This document shows, piece after piece, positions 22,623 through 33,395 of a stretch of 64,000 nucleotides of DNA (positions are counted from its first letter, which is position 1; every line of letters begins with the position of its first letter). The position numbers and the translations under genes were made by a program. The notes below the pieces were generated by a model. It searched no databases. It had not been told where the DNA came from and saw nothing but the letters and a program-made list of their open reading frames with translations. The DNA comes from Exophiala sp. HKRS030 (lineage: Eukaryota; Ascomycota; Eurotiomycetes; Chaetothyriales; Herpotrichiellaceae), in the NCBI GenBank assembly GCA_023897205.1, contig JAHWDD010000002.1:2170001-2234000 (forward strand). The letters are read 5' to 3'.

Positions 22623-25600
22623 TCTCCTCAAAGATTCTGGGTGGAGATTGATAGCTTTGGTCTGTTTCAAGAAAAGTATCTGGAATGCAGTGAACAAACT
22701 CAGTGGGATGTTTTCATCGAGTTCTCTCGAGCATACTTAAGCCCAGGCACAAGGCGTGACTTGTTCCGTCAGCTATGCCAGGCCAAGGCTTGTGTACCGA
22801 ATGCCGAATCTCGGAGTTTGTCGTGATTTGTCGAAAGGTTCCAACAACCCCGGATTCGATAACGTGCGCTTCATTTTCGTCAACATCAGCGCCTGTACCG
22901 GAGTCGCCTTGATAGAAAACGGCAAAGGGTGCTGGGGGGGAAGAGGATGGAGTGCCCCGGTCGAGGTCGTCCGGAGCAGCTGAGGTCCGGGGATCTTAGC
23001 AAAGCACAAAAGACCGGCCCGACCGAGTAAAAAGATCTTCGGAACAGGATCACAGAGGTTTTGACAAGAGTGATGGAGGTGACATTATTGACTACAGTCA
23101 ATAATGTACCGGGTGAGACAACATTGGTCTTGGGAGTTGTCCGATGGCGAACGGACCAGAAAGGGCGTGTGCCGTACCTACTATGTCTGTAAATGCAGTG
23201 ATGTCTTGTGTTGTCGTCACTCGAAGACCTGGGAACTCGGCCCAAGAATAGTGATTCATCTCATGGTCTTGAATAAGATACAAATGGCAAAGATGTTGAT
23301 ACCAATTTGGGTCAGCAGTGAACCGTAGATCGGGTTTGACGTATGTCATGGTCAGATGCAGATGCTTTGCAGCAACTTAATCTCCAACCTTAAAAAAATT
23401 TCATCCTTGATCAGGGCATCCAAACGAAGATACAGTCACTGCCCACCAAGACTGACTGTGCATCATTGTCTCTGGCACGAGTTACAGTCACTTCGGCGGT
23501 AAAATGACGTGCGGGAAATCTGCCGCCTGGATGCCCTCCCTTGGCATACTGAATGGTTCAATTCTGAAGACTTCGTGGCTTGGTGAGCGCGAAGTGCCGC
23601 ATTCGTACGAGAAAACTGACCGAGCTCGCACCTTCAGGCCGGCAAAATATCTCAGGCAGCCGCAAATCAATGGGGCTTAGGGGGCGTTCGCATTCGTCGC
23701 CAAACTCGGCAGTCGCTACGAGCTCAAGGTCGAGCACGATGAGAGAAGAACATTGACGATCAGACAGAATTTGGGAATCCTCTGCGAGTTACGATCCGGC
23801 GGTCCCATTGCGCCCGGGCAATGGGCAATGGAAATCAATTCGGACGAGTTGGTATTACAGACACCGTTACGAATACGAGGTATTTCTCAGCCACAAGCTG
23901 TCGGTTTCGTACACCAGTACAAATACGGTTAGTACGTCCACAGTTACGAGTATCAAAAGCCGCAATCATGACATCATCCCAGCCTTTCCTTAACGGAGGT
24001 ACGAGCACGATGATTTCCCTTATCCGTCCTCCGCAATTAAACTGCTACAACGGAAGACGTCGGGGGGGGATCTTTTGCGGCCGCAGCGGACTTACAATTG
24101 GACCCCTACGAATAACCCAAAAAGGATTGTGGTCGTAAGCTGGACCTTGGGCCCAGATTCTTTTCGTCGGACTCGACTGATTATCCCCAAAGATCCGCCG
24201 GATATACGGGAATGCCGGTTGCGAGAAGCGAGGTAATCGGCGACCGAAGGACACTGAAGGGGGGATGGAGCTGGGATGATACGGATACGCGAGCACTGGT
24301 ACAATACCTGTACAACCCCAAACACAAATTCCGGGAGTGGATGTTGCGGTTTTTTGTCGGCGGGTTTTTTATTTTGATATCACTTACTGATCATGCCCTC
24401 GCCCTGCGGTCGACAACGGTACGAACACGGAAGGCAATGGCGATCGCAGGTCTAAACCCTATCCAGGGGGGACGGTGAAGAGGTTGGATTTGAAATCATC
24501 CATGTTGTTTCGTCGTCGTTCGCTGCCGCTGCTTTTGCACACCCCCATTGCTCTCCCAGAGAAAGCCCCGTCCAGGCCGGAAGAGGTAATAGGAATGCTT
24601 TTGCACGAATTTTCGCCACACGCAGACAACGCAGTCCATTATTGTGACTTGCGCCATCGTTTCGTCTTCGTCTGCCTGGTAGGCAACATTATCTCGAGGG
24701 ATCCGAAGAGACCGAAAGGGAAAAAAGCTTGCTCTAGATCCTACAGGTAGGTTCCATTCGAGGTAAATAACGTCCGCCCGATCCGAATGGCATCTCGACT
24801 TTTCACGCGACAGACAATTTGGCCACCTCAACATTTCCATCAGTCACCATGAGATTCGATGTCGTGGCTGAGCAGACGGAGAAGGAGGTTCATGTCTGCC
24901 TGCACGTTGCTCCTGGGCGTGTGACCTGTTTGTTGCGATGCTAACGGTCCTGGCTCGTTGTCCGCGCCGAAGCCTTGCTGGGTCCAAGCTGTTGAGGGGG
25001 GGTCGATGAAGGATTGTTCACGAGACCATTGTTACATGGTTGAGTGGGCTCTACATGTTGCCCATCGTTGTGATGACCGAGAACTAACTCATCAGGCACA
25101 GTTCTCATACGCGCGCGTTTCCATACTCTTTGAGGTGAACGATTCTGCCGGGTTGGTTCCAAGTTCGTTGTTGCGGTCATCGGGGACCGGGTCATTCAGC
25201 AAATCAGCACCTATTCTACGCTGGACGAGTATGCACATGTGACCATGGGTGTTCATTCATCCACGTTGGTTGTTTTTCTGGTCGCTGATCAACAGTCGTG
25301 AACATATCTTATATTGATGTTTGCCATGTATGTGCTGTGAGTATGGTCGGACGTTGTGTTGGGTTGTGTGGGGGGGCCGCGCCAATCGAACAAAAATAAA
25401 TGCTGGGGGGGTCTCGAAACTATCCCCAATCTTTTCTTCAGCCTCATTCATCATTCATCAAATAAAAGGGGATCTTGATACTGTACAATACCATCAATCA
25501 AGCTCGAACGAGATTTGTGAAGAGTTCGTACGATTACGAGTATGAGTAGTACTACCAATCCTCTTTTTTTTTGTTTTGATCTCTCTTCGATCGAGATCTT

Positions 25601-25893
25601 GAGAAAGCCATCTCGTACGAGTTGCCTCCCAAGTACTCCGTATCATCATAAACTATATTCACCCAAGGGGTGTGTTCACCATCGTCATCATGATGGAAGA
25701 AACTGATCCGATGAGGATGGGTTTCCCTCCCATAAAGACAACCCCATGATGATATCAAGAAATACCCACTGTATCTACGGTATCCAAATCTCCCCCCCGC
25801 ATCTACCATCCGTAACTCGTTACAAAAGTCATGATCCATGTTACGATTCCATTTTTTTTCTTTCATTTGCATCATTATTACTTCACGGGAAGG

Positions 25894-25910
25894 CCCCCCC
25901 CCCCCCCCCC
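25894..25910. repeat. uninterrupted run of 17 C
   Basis: A 17-nt poly-C tract followed by five A. No reading frame uses it. Such tracts are length-unstable and hard to sequence, so the count is uncertain. Confidence 0.9.
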
Positions 25911-26295
25911 AAAAACGACTAAATGTTGCTGTGAGAAATGGAAATTCAAGCTAATTACCATGTAGTAGTAATGATGATGTCTTCTACTTACCACTCGTAC
26001 TCGTTCGTACCTGCTGAGCCCAATCTCCCAATCCCCTTCTCTCTTTCTTCGGATGTCCCGACGGAGCGCGCGAAAAACAACCCCCAAAAAACCCAGATCT
26101 CAAACAATCGTTCCCACCATCCCCCCCCTTTCCTCATACCACCTTTTACACTCGTGATCTATCCACGCGACCCCAGGCCTTACCTTTACAATTCGATATC
26201 ACGACATTGACACGGAACGACACGACACACGCGAAAAAAAAAGGACCATTCACACAAAAGATGTTGACACACGACACATTACCACAAGTGTGATG

Positions 26296-26316
26296 ATCTC
26301 TCTCTCTCTCTCTCTC
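26296..26316. repeat. (TC)n microsatellite
   Basis: About ten TC dinucleotides in the non-coding region downstream of the C2H2 factor gene. Confidence 0.85.
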
Positions 26317-27120
26317 CTGACCAAACAGTCCACCCTCCATCGGTAAAGGGGAAAAAACCCCCAATCTTGATCATGAAAGTCAATTCCAATTTATATCTCG
26401 ATCGATTTACCATTTTGTTCTTCTCAATTTAAATACCAATAAATAACTATACAAGGCTAAGGAGGAGTTGGTGGTATCATCAAGACACTTTCTCGATCTC
26501 CATGCCAATTCATCTCCTATCGATTGAAAGATCATGCCATCGCTGCCCATTTCCTTCCACCCCCCAAAAATGCAACATTGCAATCCAATGATCCCAATTG
26601 CCCAAATGGTAAAAGTACAGTCTATCGCTCAACCAAAAAAAAGTGTCGTGACCACAAAATGATTGTTAACAAGAAAGAAAAATTGTCATCATCCCATCAA
26701 CTATCATCACTTTGTTTTTTGTGTATTCCGTGTGCCAGGTCCAGTTTTAAAAAAAAAGGAAAAACCACCTTCCCAGTATAACGTAAAACAAATCACCTGT
26801 AAGTGCCTCGAAAACAATTTCCATTCTACCGTACAACACTCTCTCTGGAAGGAAACCAAGAAATTCCCCATCGGCGCCATTGAAAATGCAAATGCGGTTT
26901 GCTCCATCATCCTTCGCTCTGCGCTGGTTCCCCAATCAAAAAAAGCCTCACTTCATATCATTTGCTTTGTTGGTTCATTTCGTCATCATCGTATGCTAAG
27001 CCAAGGCCTTGTGTAACAAGCGACCCAAAATTGCCGTCAAGTCGAAAGAGAAAAATACTCCATAGTCATACACAGTAATCCAGGGCCATGTATAGCCCTC
27101 CAGTGTCGGGATAATCAACC

Positions 27121-28794
27121 TCACTTATGGCTCTTGCGCTTCTGCTTACCCACCCAGTCCACGTCAGGATGTACAACGCGCATGTGTCTAGTAAGCGCAT
27201 CGTTACGGGAGAAGGTCTTTTCTTCCGTACACAGATGGCACCGGACCTTTTGCTTCCGTGCATTGTGTATCGTGTCTTCGTGTCTGGTAAGGTCGTAGGG
27301 TCGGGAAAAGATCGAATTGCAAGGCTTGCCCGTGCTAGGGTTGATACGGTCGCATCGGTGCGGGCCTGCTTGAGAGTTTCGCAAGGCCAAATTGGGTGAC
27401 GACGATGACGTCCCGGGAGAGGACTGTCGATGACCGTCCCGTTTGTGTTTCTGGAGCTTCGCAGGCGTGTCAAACCGTAAATGACAGCCATGGTATGTGC
27501 AAGAATAAGTTCCCGCATCTGATGACGTGTCCGTCGGGCGCTGGACGCTCTGTTGCTGAGGCGCAGATCGTGGCTGTTGCTGGGCCACTGGCTTCTGCGA
27601 CTGTTGGCTGGAAGGCTCCGATGGCCCTTCCTCGTTGGTCGACTCCATCGAGAGCATGTGTGCTGGGAATTCCGGTGTAATATCCTGCATTCCCGTGCTT
27701 TGCCGGCCAGACGCATTGAGGGAGAAGGGATATTGTTGAGGGATTGGCATAGAAGCCTCGTGCGACATCTGCGCGTAGAAGGCCGGCATGTTTGCCATGG
27801 TTCTCGCGTTGCCAAAGTTTGTCGAGTTGGATTGATCTGCGCCAAAGAGCGGCGCAGCGTGATCGTCGACGTCGTGCTCATCCAACATCAACTCTTTGGG
27901 AGAGATCGACGTCCGCTCCTTCTGTAGGACTGGCGGAGGTCGTGGCCGCTGTGAGGGCGCAGGCATGCTGTAGGGAGAGTTCTGACGGAACGGAGAATTG
28001 TCCCGCGGGTCGGACGTCGGTGAGTTCGTCCTGAGATGATCTTGCGTCGCCGCTTGCAGTCTGTCCGCCATCACATTTTGTCGGTGAGGTTGGAGGTTCA
28101 TCCTCTGCAGGTTCTGCTGCGGTTGAGTATAGGGCATGGGGAAATGTTGGTCGGGGAAAACATCTTGCAACGACTGCTGGTATGCCGGAGTTGGAAATCC
28201 TGCTTCAAACTGTAAGTACTCGAACATGTTGTCTTCGTCGCTAGGATCCTCACCATAGACATGTTTCTCGTCGTACTCTGGCTCATAACTTGTATGCGGC
28301 GTCGCAGGAGAATTGTGACTCATCGTCGAGACGGACTGCGGCGCGGACAAGTTGCTGAATGACGCACGCTCGTCGGCGCCTTGTGACTGTATCCTCCTCA
28401 TGTCAACCGCGCTGAAATTCTGGGGGTAGATCATGGCAGAATCCGACTTGGCCGTGTGGGGAGTCTGAGAGTAATCGAAGTCGTAGGAAGAAGGAAAATT
28501 TGAGTCGGTGGTGGCGACAATGTGTGGATATATGTTGTTTTGATTGAGAGGCGACGGAGGCCCCAGGGATGTCACCGAAGACCCCGACGATGCACGCTTG
28601 TGGTACTTTGCGTCTTGAAACGTCTTTGGCAGCGCACTCAAGTAACCTGCAGAGTTGAAAGCGTCGTTCCACCCTCCGACCAGCGCACTCTGGGCGATCA
28701 TGGGTGGTTGTGTTGTAGACGTCGTGGGCGCAGGGCTCGAGTGTTGAATGCGCACGGAAGGGTTGTTGGATTGTGTGTTCGGCCGACTGTTCAT
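27121..28794 (-). CDS. C2H2 zinc-finger transcription factor, Rpn4-like
   Basis: A single exon encodes 557 aa from ATG 28794 (the frame also has a TTG one codon earlier). The first 430 residues are Gln/Pro/Ser-rich and disordered, with an acidic patch (DPSDEDNMFEYLQFEAGF) that could be an activation segment or degron. Three C-terminal fingers follow. The first is regular (YSCTYHGCHLRFDT...HKRDGHR). The second is atypical, with ten residues between its Cys pair (CDRINPSTGKPC) and FSRPYDLTRHEDTIH. The third is CHLCTEEKTFSRNDALTRH. The tandem of an extended-Cys finger with SRxYDLTRH and a final FSRxDALTRH finger is the hallmark of Rpn4, the activator of proteasome genes in yeasts. The role as a proteasome or stress regulator is inferred from this finger pair. 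The gene is flanked by unusually long non-coding DNA on both sides, which fits complex control. Confidence 0.85.
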   Translation of the reverse strand: MNSRPNTQSNNPSVRIQHSSPAPTTSTTQPPMIAQSALVGGWNDAFNSAGYLSALPKTFQDAKYHKRASSGSSVTSLGPPSPLNQNNIYPHIVATTDSNFPSSYDFDYSQTPHTAKSDSAMIYPQNFSAVDMRRIQSQGADERASFSNLSAPQSVSTMSHNSPATPHTSYEPEYDEKHVYGEDPSDEDNMFEYLQFEAGFPTPAYQQSLQDVFPDQHFPMPYTQPQQNLQRMNLQPHRQNVMADRLQAATQDHLRTNSPTSDPRDNSPFRQNSPYSMPAPSQRPRPPPVLQKERTSISPKELMLDEHDVDDHAAPLFGADQSNSTNFGNARTMANMPAFYAQMSHEASMPIPQQYPFSLNASGRQSTGMQDITPEFPAHMLSMESTNEEGPSEPSSQQSQKPVAQQQPRSAPQQQSVQRPTDTSSDAGTYSCTYHGCHLRFDTPAKLQKHKRDGHRQSSPGTSSSSPNLALRNSQAGPHRCDRINPSTGKPCNSIFSRPYDLTRHEDTIHNARKQKVRCHLCTEEKTFSRNDALTRHMRVVHPDVDWVGKQKRKSHK

Positions 28795-31700
28795 CAAGTA
28801 CGGTCGAGATGAAGTGGTGTGTATGTTGTTTGAGGTTGAAGCGGAGGTGAGGCAAGAAACGTTACTCTTGTATGAACCTCAGGTACGATCGATTGCGTGG
28901 TTTTGTTGTGTCTTAGGTAACGAAGAGGGTTGGGAGTATCTCGGACGAGTTGGTGTATAGTATAGCGGAGAGAGTATGTTCAGTAAGGTGCAGGTGGCAA
29001 ACAGTATATTAAGATAAGGTGGGAAAAGGTATTTGAGAGATCCGGAGAGCGACGGGCACTGATTACAATCGGACTCGAGCCTGTGGAAGGTAGTGGAATG
29101 ACAAACTGGCGATTGGGAAGCAAGGACGGAGGTAATCGCTGGTGCTCGTAATGGGCGGACTACTAGGCCTGGGGGTTTCTCCTTTTGACACCAATCCCGG
29201 CCTTTGCTCTTTTGAATTTTTTCGTCTCTGTTTCGATCTTAATGCAGCGCCGTGGTAATGCCAGAAAGCGGCGGTAGCAGCGGGTGTGGATTGTCCGAAT
29301 GTTGCGTTGGATGGGTGTTCGAGATGTTGAGGAAGACCGGGGGGGAGACCCTGCATGCGAGGGTCAGCGATGATGACGTCGTGGTGACAGGGATTATGGT
29401 GGCCTGTCTTTTTTAGGCTTCGCTCGGCAATACGTTTCGCTGTCTGACGCTGGACCGAAACGGAGGAATGGCGACGACTTGGGTGTTCTTGCGGCCTTTT
29501 TTTCCCCAGTACAACAATGATTTCTGTACCAAGTGGTAATATTTGTACTTCGTACGAGAAGTGAGCAGCAGTGACTGGTTTGCGCTTGACCAGGGTGACT
29601 TCGGTGGATTGCAGATTGCATCTGGCTTTGAAAGTCTGTGACTGTCCAGTTCAGCAGCAATGCCCACGACCCGGCGTTCAAAACTTGTTGGCTGGATCGA
29701 ACTATTGGGCCGGAGTGACCGTTCCAGACAGTGTTTTTTTTTCACTGACCACAGACCGTCCTTGCGCTGGTGCATGTCTCCCTCCCCCCCTCCATCTTGA
29801 ATGCGTACGTGCGAGGAAAAACAGAGAGCGGCTCAGGTTGACGCAGATCGGATTTTCCCTCTCATCATCTCAGTCTTGGCGTTACTCATACCGCGAATCA
29901 TCAGCCATGAAATCTGTGGCTGTGCCAATTCCAGCCAATGACTGCTCTGGTCTGACGACAGTGGTGGGAGCCAGCCGAGTCCACCCGACAATCCGGCCGG
30001 TTCTTGTACGAGCCAGAACCAGGTCGAATTATTACCAAGTACCCTAGTGTATACCGGAATATGCCTCAGCCTAGCAATACGAGTATTCTAGATTCTAGTA
30101 GATGGTCCCTGCAAGATCCCGTGGTTTTTGGACAATACTCGTAAAACTATTTGCCTACTGTAGTACAAACTTGTATCGACATGGAAAGTCCGGCAGTTTG
30201 CATCGGCTGGCTCATCGCCCGAGATCCAAGCTTGGATCGCTCCTTGCATTGCAAAGTATCATCCTAGCCTGGCCTCGCCTATCTCTCTATCCTCGTACAT
30301 TTCAATCAGCTGAGTCATGTTGGGGGTTGCTCGCATCGACTCCGAGTACGAGCACAGTAACGAGTACTCGTAATAATGCACGGCCACGATGCTTATGCGG
30401 CAGCCTCGTCTCTTGAGGGTGTTTGTCGATCTGACATAACCGACCTCTAACCTTACCTTGGTCTTGGAAAAATTTGTCTTGATTTACAAATGACTACTGC
30501 CTAAATTCCCTGATTTCGGTGCAAGATCGGCCAGCAAATCCTCGTATCGAATGAGGCATTGTCGCAGCCACGATCAGACCAAGGTCTCAGACGGGTGAGT
30601 GATTGTCGCATTTTAGGCGGAATGTTGTTTCAGTCCGTCGGTCAGTCAGTCAGACAGACAAGGATTAATTGCGTGGAAGACTTCTAGAAGGTCCAAATTT
30701 TTTTCTGGACTCTTGGGCTAAAATGCAGGAACGTGCCGAGGTTGCCGTTGCATTGGAGGCTGCGTTAGTCCAATGGATACTGTACATTGGTTAGGGCTGA
30801 GATGTGTAGCTACTTGGTGCCCATAACTCGCCCGGGTACCATGAGTCTAGGCGTCGACGTGCAGCTGAAGAAAACTTTGTTGGGGCCGCCCACCCAAATG
30901 ATTGGACTGCCGACTCCCCTAGGCCAGCAGGATTCGGTTATTATCGGGGCACCGCGCGGTGTTCCAGTCGTTGGGTCTCTGCAGATCATCCTTGGTACTT
31001 TGAAAGGAGTTCTTGGAGGTACTGTAGGCGGTTGTCTAGCCGGATGGGGCATGCCTACGCCTACACGGCTCGATTGGGCAAAAGGACCACAAGGATTTGA
31101 ATCTTTTACCTGGCGGAAGCATGTAACCAAGGTTAAACCTGGCAATGAATAAGTCATTGAAGCCCATGTTGACAGCGGAGAAACCTCGTATTCTGGTCAT
31201 ACATGTTTTGGCTGGGATCTGTACCTTTTAACATCTGAGCATGGCTGTTCAGATTTTTCTGGCATTGCATATCGGCAGTTCCGCATTGGTGACTGATTGG
31301 TCGCACGAGTACGAGTCAAGGTAGAAGAAGGCTGCACTCCGGCTAATTGACACTCTGCGCTTCTGTACTTTGTACGACTTTGATGGACATGTGAGTGTTG
31401 TCTAGAGCGAGCTAATTGTCGACACGTTTCACCCTTTGGTATTTGTTCGGGAATGATATGCGCCTGGTATGGTCTTTCGCTTGGACAAGGATTGCGCGTT
31501 GGTGGGCGATCTTCCCAGCTGCACCGCCACATCTGTCTCAAACTACGCTGGGTCGCAACGAGCTGTGTCTTGCGTACACTCATTCACTCGTCCTTCTGCC
31601 ACGATCTGTCCTGTGCTCGTGTGATCATCTCGGGGCTGAGCTGATGTCCGGAATAGCCCATTTCTCGGGTCGCGACCGAGCCGACCACTGTACTCGTACG

Positions 31701-32652
31701 AGTTACGAGTACTCGTACGGAGTACTGTGGTTAGAATTTTGTTGACTCGGGTTACTCCGCCGCATACCTTGGTTGGCCATGTGGGTGCATCGGATCAACC
31801 CCCCGCACTTCTATTTTGGTGGAGTGCCAATTTTTTTTTTCTCTTCCGTACTTTGAGAAAACTTGGGTTTGACATTATCCTTGACCCGCTCGCTGCCGTA
31901 AGGAGAAAGTCCAGCCCAAAATGCCACAGCCCTGTGCAATCAATACCTTGACATACTTACACGAGTACGATTGTTCCAGGACGACCTCAATTCAGCTGGA
32001 CCGAGAGCAACGTGCAGGACTGAGCAGGTCGGTTGCGTACGGGGTTTTCGCCGATCTGCTTCATCATGAGCTGTTCTTGATTTCTCTCGGGCCATGTTCA
32101 GCCCACACAATCGCATCGCTTCGGTTGACAGTCAGCCACCTTGCACATCTGATCTGGTCACAGCTACGCCATGACTTGGGTTGTTGTTCCAAGAACTTGT
32201 TTTTTCTGCAGTGCACGGGTGATGAACTGTTCGATTGTTTGCCAATCAGGTGAGAGAAGTCATGTCGCATTGGCTACTATATTGGAATGCTCCAGCTTCA
32301 TTTTGTTTACTGTCGCAGTGCTCGGCGTCATGTACAGTAAGTAGGCCTGTTGACCATTGACTGTACCTTGGTCATGTGGTCAACATGCTCCAGTTGCGGC
32401 GAGTCTGCATCAATGCGATAGTTGGATCTATCATCTCTGCCTCGCTCTAGTGATCGTGGACGATGCAATGAATTTCCAAAGACATCTTATACTTCTTACG
32501 AGGGCTCCAGATGTCATCCTAAATCACAGACATGGGTCTGTCGCTAGTATCGCTGGAAATTTCTCCTCACACATGCAACTTTTTCCTGCTTGAGGTTTCA
32601 TGCCGCATTACTCGTATCTAGATATGCTTCTACCATTACCGCCCCCTTGAGC
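28795..32652. other. long intergenic region, 3.9 kb
   Basis: This is the 5' flank of the Rpn4-like gene and beyond. No conserved coding frame is recognised. A 121-codon frame at 30787-31152 is open on both strands but is not protein-like. The sequence is notable for repeated CGAGTAC/GTACTCG words and one 46-bp imperfect palindrome. Confidence 0.5.
31685..31730. repeat. 46-bp imperfect inverted repeat built of ACTCGTAC words
   Basis: The left arm CCACTGTACTCGTACGAGT and the right arm ACTCGTACGGAGTACTGTGG are reverse complements apart from one mismatch and one extra G, with a short centre. It lies in non-coding DNA. It could form a cruciform, act as a protein-binding palindrome, or be a small foldback element. 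No flanking target duplication is obvious. Confidence 0.75.
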
Positions 32653-33338
32653 TTACTGGAATCTCGGATGGAGTGTTACATCACCAATCTCCATCATCTT
32701 CGTCTCCAGTAGCTCCGTCATCTCCTTGACAACATCCTTATATTTGGGGTCGTGGTAGATGTTGAGAAGTTCCAGCGGGTCCTCGTCGCAGTCGAACAAC
32801 TCCCACCAGGGCTCCGTGCCACCAGGGATGGCGCCTTCGATGCCGAGATCATCGTTGTACTAATATATCAGCTTGTGCCGTTGATTGCGGACACCGTAAT
32901 GCCTCTAGGCGTTGTGGCACACGTCGTTGTGCATCCAGTAGCGGTGTTAGGCCACCTGTTGCCAACCGCTGGGTGTTTGCCCTTGCAACAGCGGTCGGAA
33001 CGAGACGCCTTGCATGTAAGATGGCACCTTCAAGCCGGCCAGGTCGCAAAAAGTCGGCGCGAAATCGACGTTGCAGATGATGTCCTTGAGATTCACGGAC
33101 CCAAGTCGGATCATCTTTGGATATCGGATCAGGAAAGGCATCTGAAACTCTCTTCGTACATAAAGCGTTTGTCGCACCAGCCGTTCTCTCCGAGAAAAAA
33201 CCCTCGGTCAGACTTATAAACAACGACGGTGTTTTCCGCGAGACCTTCTTCGTCTAACCAGTCGAGCATGCGACCGACATTGTCTTCGACGCTCTGAATC
33301 GTCCGCAGGTATCGTTGCATGTACCGTTGGAACTTAAC
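32653..33338 (-). pseudogene. C-terminal remnant of a sulfatase
   Basis: The translation matches the C-terminal half of a sulfatase (alkaline-phosphatase fold; hydrolyses sulfate esters). It reads [19 protein letters not shown], then [17 protein letters not shown] (family TSDxGxxLGEHGW; the metal/substrate His is Asn here), FMYEESF, then after a 1-nt loss near 33141 [43 protein letters not shown], and the usual end WELFDCDEDPLELLNIY. Three in-frame stops interrupt it (32947-32949 TAA, 32905-32907 TAG, 32860-32862 TAG). The natural stop is at 32653-32655. The N-terminal half with the C/S-x-P-x-R active-site motif is absent; the sequence runs straight into a transcription-factor pseudogene. Non-functional as a sulfatase with good confidence. 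Confidence 0.88.
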
Positions 33339-33395
33339 CTTGAGAATGGGGCATACGTTTGACAGTATTAGACGGACTGGTGGTGTGTGCTATCC

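Larger units (their letters stand above)
22623..27120. other. long intergenic region, 4.5 kb
   Basis: No gene is recognised. The right part (24.8-27.0 kb) is rich in homopolymer and dinucleotide runs (A, T and C runs) and in variants of ACTCGTACGAG, which suggests regulatory or UTR DNA of the C2H2 gene rather than coding sequence. All open frames are short and contain low-complexity translations. Confidence 0.5.

Noticed and set aside
30787..31157. 121-codon (+) and 115-codon (-) frames in the 28.8-32.6 kb gap
   Set aside because: Open on both strands over the same bases, no recognisable motif, no splice context; likely chance.
32860..32949. Possible recoding of TAA/TAG to an amino acid in the sulfatase remnant
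   Set aside because: A frameshift, lost active-site residues and a missing N-terminal half show plain pseudogene decay; all other genes here use TAA/TAG as stops.
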